Assembly (NCBI GenBank): GCA_016762995.1
Contig: JAESUT010000027.1
Span: 1,748-15,824, forward strand
Direction of reading: 5' to 3'
Source: Gammaproteobacteria bacterium
GTDB lineage: Bacteria > Pseudomonadota > Gammaproteobacteria > Pseudomonadales > Pseudohongiellaceae
DNA length: 14,077 nucleotides
The notes beneath the pieces were generated by a model that saw only the letters and a program-made list of their open reading frames with translations, made no database searches and was not told where the DNA came from. Shown here piece by piece: positions 1 through 7,452 of the stretch; position 1 is the stretch's first letter, and each line of letters begins with the position of its first letter. A program made the translations under genes and the position numbers.

Positions 1-9
1 CCAGTAGTA

Positions 10-209
10 TTCCAACCAATTCTCTTCCAATAAGTCCTCAACTACGGAAATCTCTTCTATAGAGTTCTCTTCCAATGAGTCCTCTCCCAATGAGTCCTCT
101 GCTAGAGAGTTCTATTCTATTCTAACCAATAGTGTTCCAACCGGTTCTCTTTCAATGAGTCCTCTCCTACTGAGCCCTCTACTAGCGAGTTCTCTCTACT
201 AAAGAGTTC
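10..209. repeat. Degenerate 15-bp tandem repeat (minisatellite-like)
   Basis: About 13 units of 15 bp follow one another with consensus TTCCAATGAGTCCTC on the plus strand. Units begin at 10, 25, 40, 55, 70, 85 and 100, then after a 5-base insertion (115-119) at 120, 135, 150, 165, 180 and 195. Units 70-84 and 85-99 are nearly identical; others diverge at 3-7 positions. On the minus strand units 10-99 read as an open five-codon repeat (Glu-Asp-Ser-Leu-x), but no start codon with a ribosome site precedes it and stops interrupt the frame further upstream, so I do not call a gene. The stop codon of the GMC gene (199-201) lies inside the last unit, so the repeat begins at the very end of that gene. 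It may continue left of the window. Confidence 0.8.
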
Positions 210-1899
210 CGTCCGCAATGAGATCGGCGGCAAAGTGTGCCGCTCTAGCACTGAACGCCATGTAGGTGAGCGAGGGGTTCTGGCAGGCCGACGATGTCAT
301 GAACGAGCCATCGGTAATGAACAGGTTCGGTACATCATGTGCCTGACACCAACTATTCAGCACGGAGCTCGCCGGGTCGCGACCCATGCGCGCACTACCC
401 ATCTCATGAATTCTATTTCCCGGTTTCGTCAAGCTCACGTCGTTCGCAGTGATGTTCGTGCAGCCTGCCGCTTCTAACATGGCAACAGCATCCTTGCTCG
501 CCTCGGCCAGCATGGTGTGTTCGTTATCGCTATAGGTCACATGAAACAGTGCCAGTGGATTGCCCCAGCGATCGCGCTTCGATCCATGCAGCGTGACTCG
601 GTTCTCTGGGTTTGGTAACTGTTCACCGAACGCGCTTATGTTGACGCGCCAGGGGCCAGGGTTCTTATGTGCCTCTTTAAAATCACGACCAATGCCGGCA
701 ATTTGTCCGCCCGCATTGCCTAGCGGCCTCGAGCCACCCTGAAAACCAAAGCCACGAAGATAGGGCTTATCTTGGCCGTTGAGATTCCCATAGCGAGGAA
801 TATAGATACCGCCACTTGGCCTGCGACCGAAAACTTTCTGGTTATCGAAGCCGCTCATCATGCCAACCGCGCCTGCACCACTCACATGGTCCATTAAGTT
901 TCTGCCAACCTGATCGGAACGATTCACTAAGCCCGTTGGGAACGCCTCGGACTTCGATTGCAGCAGAATCATCGCCGAGGCAATCGTAGAGGCATTTAAG
1001 AAAATCACCTTCGACGTATAGAGACGTTTCTCGTTTGTCTCTGCATCAGTGACACGCACGCCGGTAACTCTATTGGTTTCAGCGTCGTATTCAATCGAAC
1101 TCACGATTGCGTTATGCACCATCGTAAGATTGCCAGTTCGCTCGGCCGCCGGCAGTGTCGCGTTCAAGGATGAGAAGTAGGCCTTGAAAGAACAACCGAA
1201 GTGACAACGGTTGCGCACCTGACAATTCGACCTGCCTAAGGAACGCTGTTCATCTGTTGCATCGGTGAGGTGCGCGATTCGCGCAGCAATAATATTCCGT
1301 TCTGGAAACGTTGTTTCTACTTTCGCTTTGAGCGCCTTCTCGACGTCAGTTAACTCAAATGCAGGCTGGAACACACTGTCGGGTAGCTGTGGCAAACCTT
1401 CAGCGCTGCCCGCTATGCCAATAAAGGTTTCCACCTTCTCATACCATGGCTCTAATTCTTCGTAACGAATCGGCCAGTCGATCCCGTAGCCGTCGGTCTT
1501 GTTCGCATTAAAATCCAGATTGCTTAGACGATAGACTTGGCGCGACCACATAATCGAGCGGCCTCCAGTATGGTAACCACGCAGCCAATCGTAGCTAGTG
1601 CCCTCGGCTTCTTCATAGGGATGTTCATCGTCCTTAACCCAGAAATGCTTATTGGATTCCTTGATCGCGTAGGCAACGCCTCCGTATTGCTTAGGATAGT
1701 GCTCAGCAATCTCATCTTGCGCTACGTTATCCAAGTTCGGGCTCTCCCACGGCGCAAGATTATCGACATAGTCACGCTCTGGTACAATTTCAGGCCCGCG
1801 CTCGAGTACCAATACCTTCAACCCGCGCTCTGTGAGTTCCTTCGCGGACATGCCGCCACTCATTCCTGAACCAATTACTATTGCATCAAAATCTGTCAC
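199..1899 (-). CDS. GMC-family FAD oxidoreductase (gluconate 2-dehydrogenase/FAD-glucose dehydrogenase large-subunit type)
   Basis: This 566-residue flavoprotein probably oxidises a sugar or sugar-alcohol hydroxyl group and passes electrons to a respiratory acceptor. The N-terminus has the FAD-binding Rossmann motif GSGMSGG (residues 10-16), followed by Glu33 in VLERG. The C-terminus has the GMC catalytic His in HEMGSARMG (His498) and the paired Asn in QNPSLT (Asn541). Cysteines 226, 232 and 236 form C-X5-C-X3-C, the spacing I recall for the 3Fe-4S ligands of bacterial FAD-dependent glucose dehydrogenase, so an iron-sulfur cluster is plausible. There is no signal peptide. The neighbouring upstream gene encodes a Tat-signal small subunit, and in this family the large subunit is exported with it. 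The start is GTG at 1899, with GGGAG six bases upstream. No cytochrome c subunit is present in the window. The exact substrate cannot be read from the sequence. Confidence 0.9.
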   Translation of the reverse strand: MTDFDAIVIGSGMSGGMSAKELTERGLKVLVLERGPEIVPERDYVDNLAPWESPNLDNVAQDEIAEHYPKQYGGVAYAIKESNKHFWVKDDEHPYEEAEGTSYDWLRGYHTGGRSIMWSRQVYRLSNLDFNANKTDGYGIDWPIRYEELEPWYEKVETFIGIAGSAEGLPQLPDSVFQPAFELTDVEKALKAKVETTFPERNIIAARIAHLTDATDEQRSLGRSNCQVRNRCHFGCSFKAYFSSLNATLPAAERTGNLTMVHNAIVSSIEYDAETNRVTGVRVTDAETNEKRLYTSKVIFLNASTIASAMILLQSKSEAFPTGLVNRSDQVGRNLMDHVSGAGAVGMMSGFDNQKVFGRRPSGGIYIPRYGNLNGQDKPYLRGFGFQGGSRPLGNAGGQIAGIGRDFKEAHKNPGPWRVNISAFGEQLPNPENRVTLHGSKRDRWGNPLALFHVTYSDNEHTMLAEASKDAVAMLEAAGCTNITANDVSLTKPGNRIHEMGSARMGRDPASSVLNSWCQAHDVPNLFITDGSFMTSSACQNPSLTYMAFSARAAHFAADLIADGTL

Positions 1900-1960
1900 G
1901 GGTCACTCCCTATCTAATTCTTTATTTCTTCTTCTCTATTTCTTCGTGCACCGGGTACCG

Positions 1961-2491
1961 TTAAATCTCGACACGCGGGTCCCAACGACCTGGCACAGCC
2001 ACCCATTTCAATTCTTCGGTAGCACCAATCTCTGTAGCAAAGTAGGACTGGCTCACATAACCCTTAACTCGCTTGTAACCGCTGGCGTCTGCGTTTTCTG
2101 CGAAGGCCGCCGCATCAAATGCCGCTAGCGATTGCTCAGCCACACTGTCACTAGCATCCAGGAAGTTACCGCGAGCGCGCTTATCCAGCTCAGCCTTTAT
2201 CTGAGCCAGTGCGGTGCGGTGAATATTCTTTGTTTCACTGTTCGCCCACTCTGTCATTAGACCGTCCAAATAACCTGGAACATTGACATCTACTGCCCCG
2301 GGAGTTTCGGTGCGCGGTATAATCAAATCGCTAATACGCGTTATGAGCGCATATTCGATACTCGTATAAAAACGCGGCGCCATTCCGGGCTGCGTCGACA
2401 ATACATTAGCGACTCCGCCACATGCTGTTAGAGCAGTTGCGCCGCCGATTGAAACGATTAACCCCTGTAGTACTTCGCGTCTTGTTCTCAT
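1961..2491 (-). CDS. Gluconate 2-dehydrogenase subunit 3 family protein, Tat-exported lipoprotein
   Basis: This 176-residue protein is the expected small partner of the GMC flavoprotein encoded 61 bases downstream. Residues 1-24 combine a twin-arginine signal (TRREVLQ after Met-Arg, then a hydrophobic stretch) with a lipobox LTAC ending at Cys24, so the mature protein is probably a lipoprotein exported folded by Tat. The body is helical, with the family-typical IEYALITRISDLIIPRTETPGA stretch (residues 46-67) and a C-terminal segment rich in aromatic residues (YVSQSYFATE). In characterised gluconate, fructose and glucose dehydrogenases, the small subunit carries the Tat signal for the large subunit and stabilises it; I infer the same here. 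The start is ATG at 2491 with a weak AAGG seven bases upstream. The length is normal for the family. Confidence 0.85.
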   Translation of the reverse strand: MRTRREVLQGLIVSIGGATALTACGGVANVLSTQPGMAPRFYTSIEYALITRISDLIIPRTETPGAVDVNVPGYLDGLMTEWANSETKNIHRTALAQIKAELDKRARGNFLDASDSVAEQSLAAFDAAAFAENADASGYKRVKGYVSQSYFATEIGATEELKWVAVPGRWDPRVEI

Positions 2492-2504
2492 GTTCCCGCC
2501 TTTT

Positions 2505-2554
2505 TCTGAGCTCTTTTCTTAGTCTCTTTTTTGATCTCTTTCTTTAATCTCTTA
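2505..2554. repeat. Short 12-13 bp purine/pyrimidine repeat in the intergenic leader
   Basis: Four imperfect units sharing the core T-C-T-C-T-T lie between the isomerase-like gene and the subunit 3 gene, at about 2505, 2518, 2531 and 2543. On the transcribed strand they form an almost pure purine leader (AAGAGA-type units) just before the subunit 3 start. They could act as an unstructured A/G-rich leader that aids translation, but might also be simple low-complexity drift. No hairpin or promoter is evident in this gap (2492-2578). Confidence 0.4.
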
Positions 2555-2578
2555 GATTCAATCGCCTACAAATAAAAC

Positions 2579-3436
2579 TTAGAAAACGATGTTGCGTACC
2601 GTATAAATACTTACAGCTACCGAGGCCAGTCCATTTCCCGGTCGATCGTGCTCTACAAAGAAATGTTTGAAACCTGCGGTGTCTACATGACTGAAAATTT
2701 CGGCGAAATCTATTTCTCCACTCCCCACGTCTGCGATACGACCAAACTCATCCATGTCTTTGACGTGCAGCATGCTGAATCGTCCTGGATGATTTTTAAA
2801 ATAGGGAATCGGGTCGACACCCGCATAACGAATCCAATACAGATCGAGTTCCATGTCGACTAAGTCGGCGTCGGTCTCGTCCAGCAATATATCGTAAGGA
2901 ATTTGACCGTCGATCTCTTCAAATTCAAAGTTGTGATTGTGATAACCCATCTTAATACCAGCCTGCTTGCAGACTTCGCCAGCGCGATTCAGGTAGTCGG
3001 CGGTGCGATGGTACTCGGTAATGTTACGTTGGCTCTCTGGCAGGATTGGCACGACTAGGTATTTCTGCCCCAGTATTGCAGCTCGCTCAACCTCTCCTTC
3101 GAGATCGTCTCGCAGCGCCTGCAGTTGAATATGCGCTGCCGGTGAAGTCATGCCGTTCTGGTCGAGAATGCCACGCACCTCGCTGGCAGATCTGCCGTAG
3201 TAGCCGGCAAATTCCATTTCCTTGTAACCGAGTTCGGCGACATGCGCTAAGGTGCCTTCGAAGTCTTGGGACAATTCATTTCGCAGTGTATAAAGTTGCA
3301 GCCCGACATTATCCACGCGGCGCCCTTGTGCCAATGCACTAAGAGGCAGAGAAGTGGCCGCAGTCAATAGTGCGCAAGAGCGGAGAAAGTTACGTCGGTT
3401 AAAACCACGGGCCGTTGAGAGTGTCTTGATATTCAA
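2579..3436 (-). CDS. Tat-exported sugar phosphate isomerase/epimerase-like TIM barrel (AP endonuclease family 2 fold)
   Basis: The most likely start is TTG at 3436, with AGGAGA six bases upstream, giving 285 residues. A longer frame running back to 3511 would overlap the permease gene and has no ribosome site, so I reject it. Residues 12-36 are a twin-arginine signal (FNRRNFL, a hydrophobic stretch, then cleavage near ALA-Q). The mature part is a xylose-isomerase-like barrel: VGLQLYTLRNEL (44-55), the metal-site strand GYHNHNFEF (164-172), MELDLYW (196-202), LHVKDMD (223-229) and the final FFVEHD (259-264), whose His, Asp and Glu residues are the usual divalent-metal ligands. Such Tat-exported isomerase homologues are commonly found beside GMC oxidoreductases in sugar and inositol catabolic clusters. 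I infer conversion of an oxidised sugar in the periplasm. The substrate is unknown. Confidence 0.85.
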   Translation of the reverse strand: MNIKTLSTARGFNRRNFLRSCALLTAATSLPLSALAQGRRVDNVGLQLYTLRNELSQDFEGTLAHVAELGYKEMEFAGYYGRSASEVRGILDQNGMTSPAAHIQLQALRDDLEGEVERAAILGQKYLVVPILPESQRNITEYHRTADYLNRAGEVCKQAGIKMGYHNHNFEFEEIDGQIPYDILLDETDADLVDMELDLYWIRYAGVDPIPYFKNHPGRFSMLHVKDMDEFGRIADVGSGEIDFAEIFSHVDTAGFKHFFVEHDRPGNGLASVAVSIYTVRNIVF

Positions 3437-3470
3437 TTTTGTTCTCCTACTTGTTCTTGTAATAGAGACT

Positions 3471-4436
3471 CTAATCTCGGCGCCAAGCGCCGCGCTGCAG
3501 GTAGACCGCAACGATTACTATTATGCCTTGAACCGCCCCATTCAGGTAGTTACTTACAGCATCAGTCAGATTCAAAATATTGCCGATGAGCGTGAGTATT
3601 AGCGCTCCTACAACGGTACCCCAAATGCGACCATAGCCACCTTTCAGCACAGTACCACCGATAATAACTGCTGCTATTGCCTCAAGCTCCCAGAGAATCC
3701 CAGTCTGTCCCGATGCCGAACCTAATCGCGGCACGTAGATAATAGTGGCGATAGCAACACAGACTCCTTGCAACATATAGGTGGCGGTCTTCACACGGTC
3801 AACATTAATGGCTGAGTAGCGTGCAACGCTCTCGCTTGAACCAACCGCGAAGCAATGCCTGCCGAAAACAGTCATATTCAAGAGTACGTAGCCGATCACC
3901 GACACGCCTAGAAAAACCCAGACAGGATAAGGCAGGCCGAGAAATACGCCGTAATACACTTCCGAATACACATCACCGATCGTGAAGTTGAGCGACAACG
4001 TGCCACCATCGGCCATATAGGTAATTAGTGAACGATAGATTCCCATGGTGCCAAGCGTAACGATAAAGGCTTCTATCTTCGCCTTGGTGGTAAGCAAACC
4101 ATTGATCAGGCCGGCGAGAGCACCAATGCCCAATGAAGCTATGACGGCCAATATAATAATGACTAGCATCGAATCGATAGAGTCCATCAGGGCATTCATC
4201 AGCAAAATCATGCAGCCAGAAATAAACGCGGCCATCGAGCCCACAGAGAGATCAATACCCCCCGCCGTGATGACAAACGTCGCACCGATAGCAACAATGC
4301 CAATAAAAGAGCTGCGCGCCAGAATATTGCTGAGATTGCCGCTGCTAAGAAATGCATCGTTTACTAACACACCGATGATGAAAACCACGACGAGAGCTAT
4401 GAAAGGTCCTGCTGTTTTTAGGTCAAGCTTTGGCAT
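3471..4436 (-). CDS. Sugar ABC transporter permease, RbsC/BPD_transp_2 family
   Basis: This is a 321-residue inner-membrane protein made almost entirely of hydrophobic segments. It carries the family signature ITAGGIDLSVGS (residues 56-67) and the later loop ILWELEAIAAVIIGGT (246-261), both typical of RbsC-like permeases that move ribose, xylose, galactose or inositol-type sugars. The length is normal. The ATG at 4436 overlaps the last 14 bases of the ATPase gene, so the two are translationally coupled, and only a weak GGA precedes the start. The TTG start of the following isomerase-like gene is 34 bases after its stop. Only one permease gene is present, so the channel is presumably a homodimer. 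The transported sugar cannot be named. Confidence 0.92.
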   Translation of the reverse strand: MPKLDLKTAGPFIALVVVFIIGVLVNDAFLSSGNLSNILARSSFIGIVAIGATFVITAGGIDLSVGSMAAFISGCMILLMNALMDSIDSMLVIIILAVIASLGIGALAGLINGLLTTKAKIEAFIVTLGTMGIYRSLITYMADGGTLSLNFTIGDVYSEVYYGVFLGLPYPVWVFLGVSVIGYVLLNMTVFGRHCFAVGSSESVARYSAINVDRVKTATYMLQGVCVAIATIIYVPRLGSASGQTGILWELEAIAAVIIGGTVLKGGYGRIWGTVVGALILTLIGNILNLTDAVSNYLNGAVQGIIVIVAVYLQRGAWRRD

Positions 4437-6009
4437 TGGATGTTCCGCTTTTATCTAATATTTCCTGATGTAAGTTTTTATTCTTCAGGCCTGTGGCGTA
4501 GCGCATAATCTCTACCTCTTCGATCTCGTCACCCACTAATACGCCGCTTATCTCCCCGTGATACATCACGGCCACGCGATGAGAAAGGCCAATGACCTCG
4601 GTAATATCGGAAGAAATAAGTATTAAAGAATGTCCTGATGCAAGCAGCTGAGCAATAAAATGGTAGATCTGACTCTTCGTGCCGATGTCGATACCGCGAG
4701 TAGGTTCGTCTACTATGATAATACTTGGCTCGGCCTCGAGGATCTTGGCTAGCAATAGCTTCTGTTGATTGCCACCAGAAAGGTTTCCCGCGGCGATTGA
4801 TCTATCCTTCATGCGGATATCGAATGTTTCGACTGCCTTCTCGAACGCAATTTCTTCTTGTTTTGTATCGATCAACAAAGCCGATATTTTGTGTAGTGAA
4901 AACAGTGAGAAATTAAAGACCAGCCCTTTCTCTAAGAGCAGGCCGTTTCCTTTGCGGTCTTTCGTGAGACAGGCGACGCCTTTGCTTCGTGCGGCAGAGA
5001 GCTGTTTAAAATCAACCCGCTCACCGCGTATCTCGACACTTCCTAGGTTTCCTTTCGCCGCTCTTCTTAATCCGAGAACAGTTTCCATTAACGCCGTGCG
5101 GCCGGAGCCAACAAGCCCTGAAAAACCTAGGATCTCTCCCTTTCTCAACTCGAAACTACTGGCTGTTGAATTGCCTTGTAACAGCAAATTACTAACCCGA
5201 AGAACTACTTCGGCTGTTTCTGAAACCTTAGGCATCTCTGGAAAGAGAGAGCTTAGCTCCCTACCCACCATCAATCGCACCATATCGTCCTTGCTCAACT
5301 CAGCAGCTGGATAGCTGCCCACTAACTGGCCATCGCGAAGGACCGTAATCACATCTGCTATCTGCTTGATCTCATCCAACTTGTGCGAGATGAAGACAAT
5401 CGCCACACCGGCCTGACGTAAGCGATCAATCAGTTCAAACAGTACCTGGCTTTCCTGTTGTGTGAGCACTGCGGTAGGTTCGTCGAGAACAAGCACACGG
5501 GCATTTTTTGCCTGCGCCTTCGCGATCTCCACCATCTGTTTTGCAGAGACAGGCAGCTGACCCACAGTCGCATCTGGGTCTATGTCACTGCGTAGAATGT
5601 CTAAGTATTCCTGCGCCTTGGCCCGCATTGTTTTCTTATCGAGAAACACGCGCCCTTTGATTTCATTGCCGAGAAAAATATTCTCTGCCACGGTGAGTTG
5701 TTCGGCGAGATTAAACTCCTGATGAATTAATACGACACCAGCCTGTTCGGCGATCGCATTATCCCAAGCATCAATCTGTTTTGAATTTCCACTTTCGTCG
5801 CTAATGTGCAATTCACCACCAGTGAGCTGTTCGAAGCCGGAGAGGATTTTAACTAGGGTAGATTTTCCAGCGCCGTTCTCGCCGAGTATCGCATGCACTT
5901 CCCCGCCACGAAGCGTCAGGTCGATACCATGTAGAACTTCGACGGGACCGAAGGACTTTCGCAGCTTTCTGACCGAGAATGTGAGCGATTTATTATTTCC
6001 GTCTGGCAT
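4423..6009 (-). CDS. Sugar ABC transporter ATP-binding protein with two ATPase domains (RbsA/MglA type)
   Basis: This 528-residue cytoplasmic protein powers the sugar importer. Domain 1 has Walker A GENGAGKST (43-51), the signature-region sequence LPVSAKQMVEIAKA (152-165) and Walker B LVLDEP (173-178). Domain 2 has a degenerate Walker A GLVGSGRTAL (298-307), a proper signature LSGGNQQK (410-417) and Walker B IIVDEP (431-436). This asymmetry, with a degenerate site in the second half, is normal for RbsA, XylG and MglA proteins. ATG at 6009 is preceded by AGGAAG at good spacing. The gene starts 49 bases after the sulfatase stop and overlaps the permease. No periplasmic substrate-binding protein gene is found anywhere in the window, although this class of importer requires one; it must be encoded elsewhere or further along. 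Confidence 0.95.
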   Translation of the reverse strand: MPDGNNKSLTFSVRKLRKSFGPVEVLHGIDLTLRGGEVHAILGENGAGKSTLVKILSGFEQLTGGELHISDESGNSKQIDAWDNAIAEQAGVVLIHQEFNLAEQLTVAENIFLGNEIKGRVFLDKKTMRAKAQEYLDILRSDIDPDATVGQLPVSAKQMVEIAKAQAKNARVLVLDEPTAVLTQQESQVLFELIDRLRQAGVAIVFISHKLDEIKQIADVITVLRDGQLVGSYPAAELSKDDMVRLMVGRELSSLFPEMPKVSETAEVVLRVSNLLLQGNSTASSFELRKGEILGFSGLVGSGRTALMETVLGLRRAAKGNLGSVEIRGERVDFKQLSAARSKGVACLTKDRKGNGLLLEKGLVFNFSLFSLHKISALLIDTKQEEIAFEKAVETFDIRMKDRSIAAGNLSGGNQQKLLLAKILEAEPSIIIVDEPTRGIDIGTKSQIYHFIAQLLASGHSLILISSDITEVIGLSHRVAVMYHGEISGVLVGDEIEEVEIMRYATGLKNKNLHQEILDKSGTSNAKA

Positions 6010-6058
6010 CTGAACTTCCTATTCTTCTCTAGGCTTTCGTTCTAACTTGCCATTCATT

Positions 6059-7387
6059 CTAATTCGGGCGATTCCACATGTTTTCCAACACGGTACTGCC
6101 ATATTCTTTTTGCCCTTCAATGAGTAGCGCACGCATCTGTTCGACAACTTCCGGAAATTCTCGCGTGAAGCTGTAAGTCTCCGAGGGGTCAAGCTGCACG
6201 TCGAATAGCAAACCATTGGGACCGTAGTAGGAATCCGCATTGTCGAAGCTCGGCACGGCAGCCCTGTAATGTGACTCAACTACGAGCTTCCATTGACCAC
6301 TGCGCACGCCAGCGATTCTGTCACTATCGAACAGATAGAGCGCCTCATGAGGTGAGGCTGCTCCATCGATCAGCATCGGCAGAATATCTTTGCCGTCTAT
6401 TGGGCGATCCGTAGGCAGCTCGCCTCCTGCAAGCTTCACCAGCGTTGGAAAAATATCGATATTCATTGCTGGCTCGTTCGATACTAAGCCGCCAGGAATT
6501 TTTCCAGTCCATTTTGCAATGAAGGGAACACGTTGCCCACCTTCCCAGGAACTGCCTTTGCGATCACGAAAAGGCCCAGAACTTCCCTCGAACCACGGCC
6601 CATTATCCGAGGTAAACATAACCAGAGTATTCTCAGCCAAGCCTAGCCGATCCAACGTAGCCAATATCTCACCTACACTCCAGTCGATAGTTTCTACCAC
6701 ATCCCCGTACAAACCGGCATCGGACTGACCGCTGAACTGATTCGACACATACAGAGGCACATGTGGAAATGTGTGCGGCATATAAAGAAAGAACGGATCG
6801 TCTTGGTTGTCCTCGATAAAACGAATCGCCTCATTCGTGTAGCGTTCCGTCAAGGTGTTCTGATTCACGGGATTCTCTATCATCTGTTCTTGACGATAAA
6901 GCTCCAGGGGCATCATGTCGTTGCTATGCAGTACACCGAAATATTCATCGAAACCCTGTGTGAGCGGTGACCACTCCATTCGGCTGCCCAGATGCCACTT
7001 ACCGAACAATGCGCTACGATAGCCTAGTGGCTTTAACGCTTCGGCAATACTGATCTCCTCGGCGGCGAGATGAACATCATTGGTCGGCCTAGCAACATCG
7101 CTTACCAGATCAAGACGAATCGGATAGCGGCCCGTTAATAGGCCGCCCCTAGCAGCGGTACAAACGTTTGCACTGGAATAGAAACTATCGAGCCTCGCGC
7201 CTTCCAAAGCCATGCGGTCGAGGTTCGGCGTCTTTATTAGTAGTGACCCGTATACACCTAGATCGCCATAGCCTAAATCGTCTGCCATGATTACGATGAA
7301 ATTAGGCTGCCGGCTGTCCTGTGCCTGCGCGCTAGCAAAGAGGCTTGCCACCATCAACAGCACTAGTAGATTAACGAATCGTCTCAT
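6059..7387 (-). CDS. Secreted formylglycine-dependent sulfatase (arylsulfatase A-like, type I)
   Basis: This 442-residue enzyme hydrolyses sulfate esters, probably in the periplasm: residues 1-22 are a Sec signal ending ASAQAQ. Recognisable type I sulfatase motifs follow in order: metal ligands in MADDLGYGDLG (34-44), the active-site motif CTAAR (Cys76 to Arg80), GKWHLG (129-134), PHTFPHVPL (204-212) and TSDNG (259-263). Cys76 must be converted to formylglycine by a maturase encoded elsewhere. The third motif position is Ala rather than the commoner Pro, which the general consensus C/S-x-P/A-x-R allows. ATG at 7387 follows an AGAGGA six bases upstream. The next gene begins 49 bases later, so desulfation and sugar uptake are probably co-transcribed. 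The natural substrate (sulfated sugar or aryl sulfate) is not determinable by eye. Confidence 0.93.
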   Translation of the reverse strand: MRRFVNLLVLLMVASLFASAQAQDSRQPNFIVIMADDLGYGDLGVYGSLLIKTPNLDRMALEGARLDSFYSSANVCTAARGGLLTGRYPIRLDLVSDVARPTNDVHLAAEEISIAEALKPLGYRSALFGKWHLGSRMEWSPLTQGFDEYFGVLHSNDMMPLELYRQEQMIENPVNQNTLTERYTNEAIRFIEDNQDDPFFLYMPHTFPHVPLYVSNQFSGQSDAGLYGDVVETIDWSVGEILATLDRLGLAENTLVMFTSDNGPWFEGSSGPFRDRKGSSWEGGQRVPFIAKWTGKIPGGLVSNEPAMNIDIFPTLVKLAGGELPTDRPIDGKDILPMLIDGAASPHEALYLFDSDRIAGVRSGQWKLVVESHYRAAVPSFDNADSYYGPNGLLFDVQLDPSETYSFTREFPEVVEQMRALLIEGQKEYGSTVLENMWNRPN

Positions 7388-7452
7388 GTTTTTCCTCTCA
7401 AAGGCGCCTTCAATTTTATTGTTTTTAGTTTAGCTCGAATACCTAGCTTCTA

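Noticed and set aside
10..99. Acidic repeat peptide (Glu-Asp-Ser-Leu units) on the minus strand
   Set aside because: The frame is open over six units, but stops lie just upstream in the same frame and no start codon with a ribosome site is visible within the window.
2492..2565. Lysine-rich 26-codon frame ending in a TGA that overlaps the subunit 3 start
   Set aside because: It has no good start codon and arises from low-complexity purine repeats, so it is better explained as an A/G-rich leader.
7401..7410. Palindrome AAGGCGCCTT between the two sulfatase genes
   Set aside because: It has no loop or T-tract for a terminator and lies just upstream of the sulfatase ribosome site; a 10-bp palindrome alone is weak evidence for an operator.
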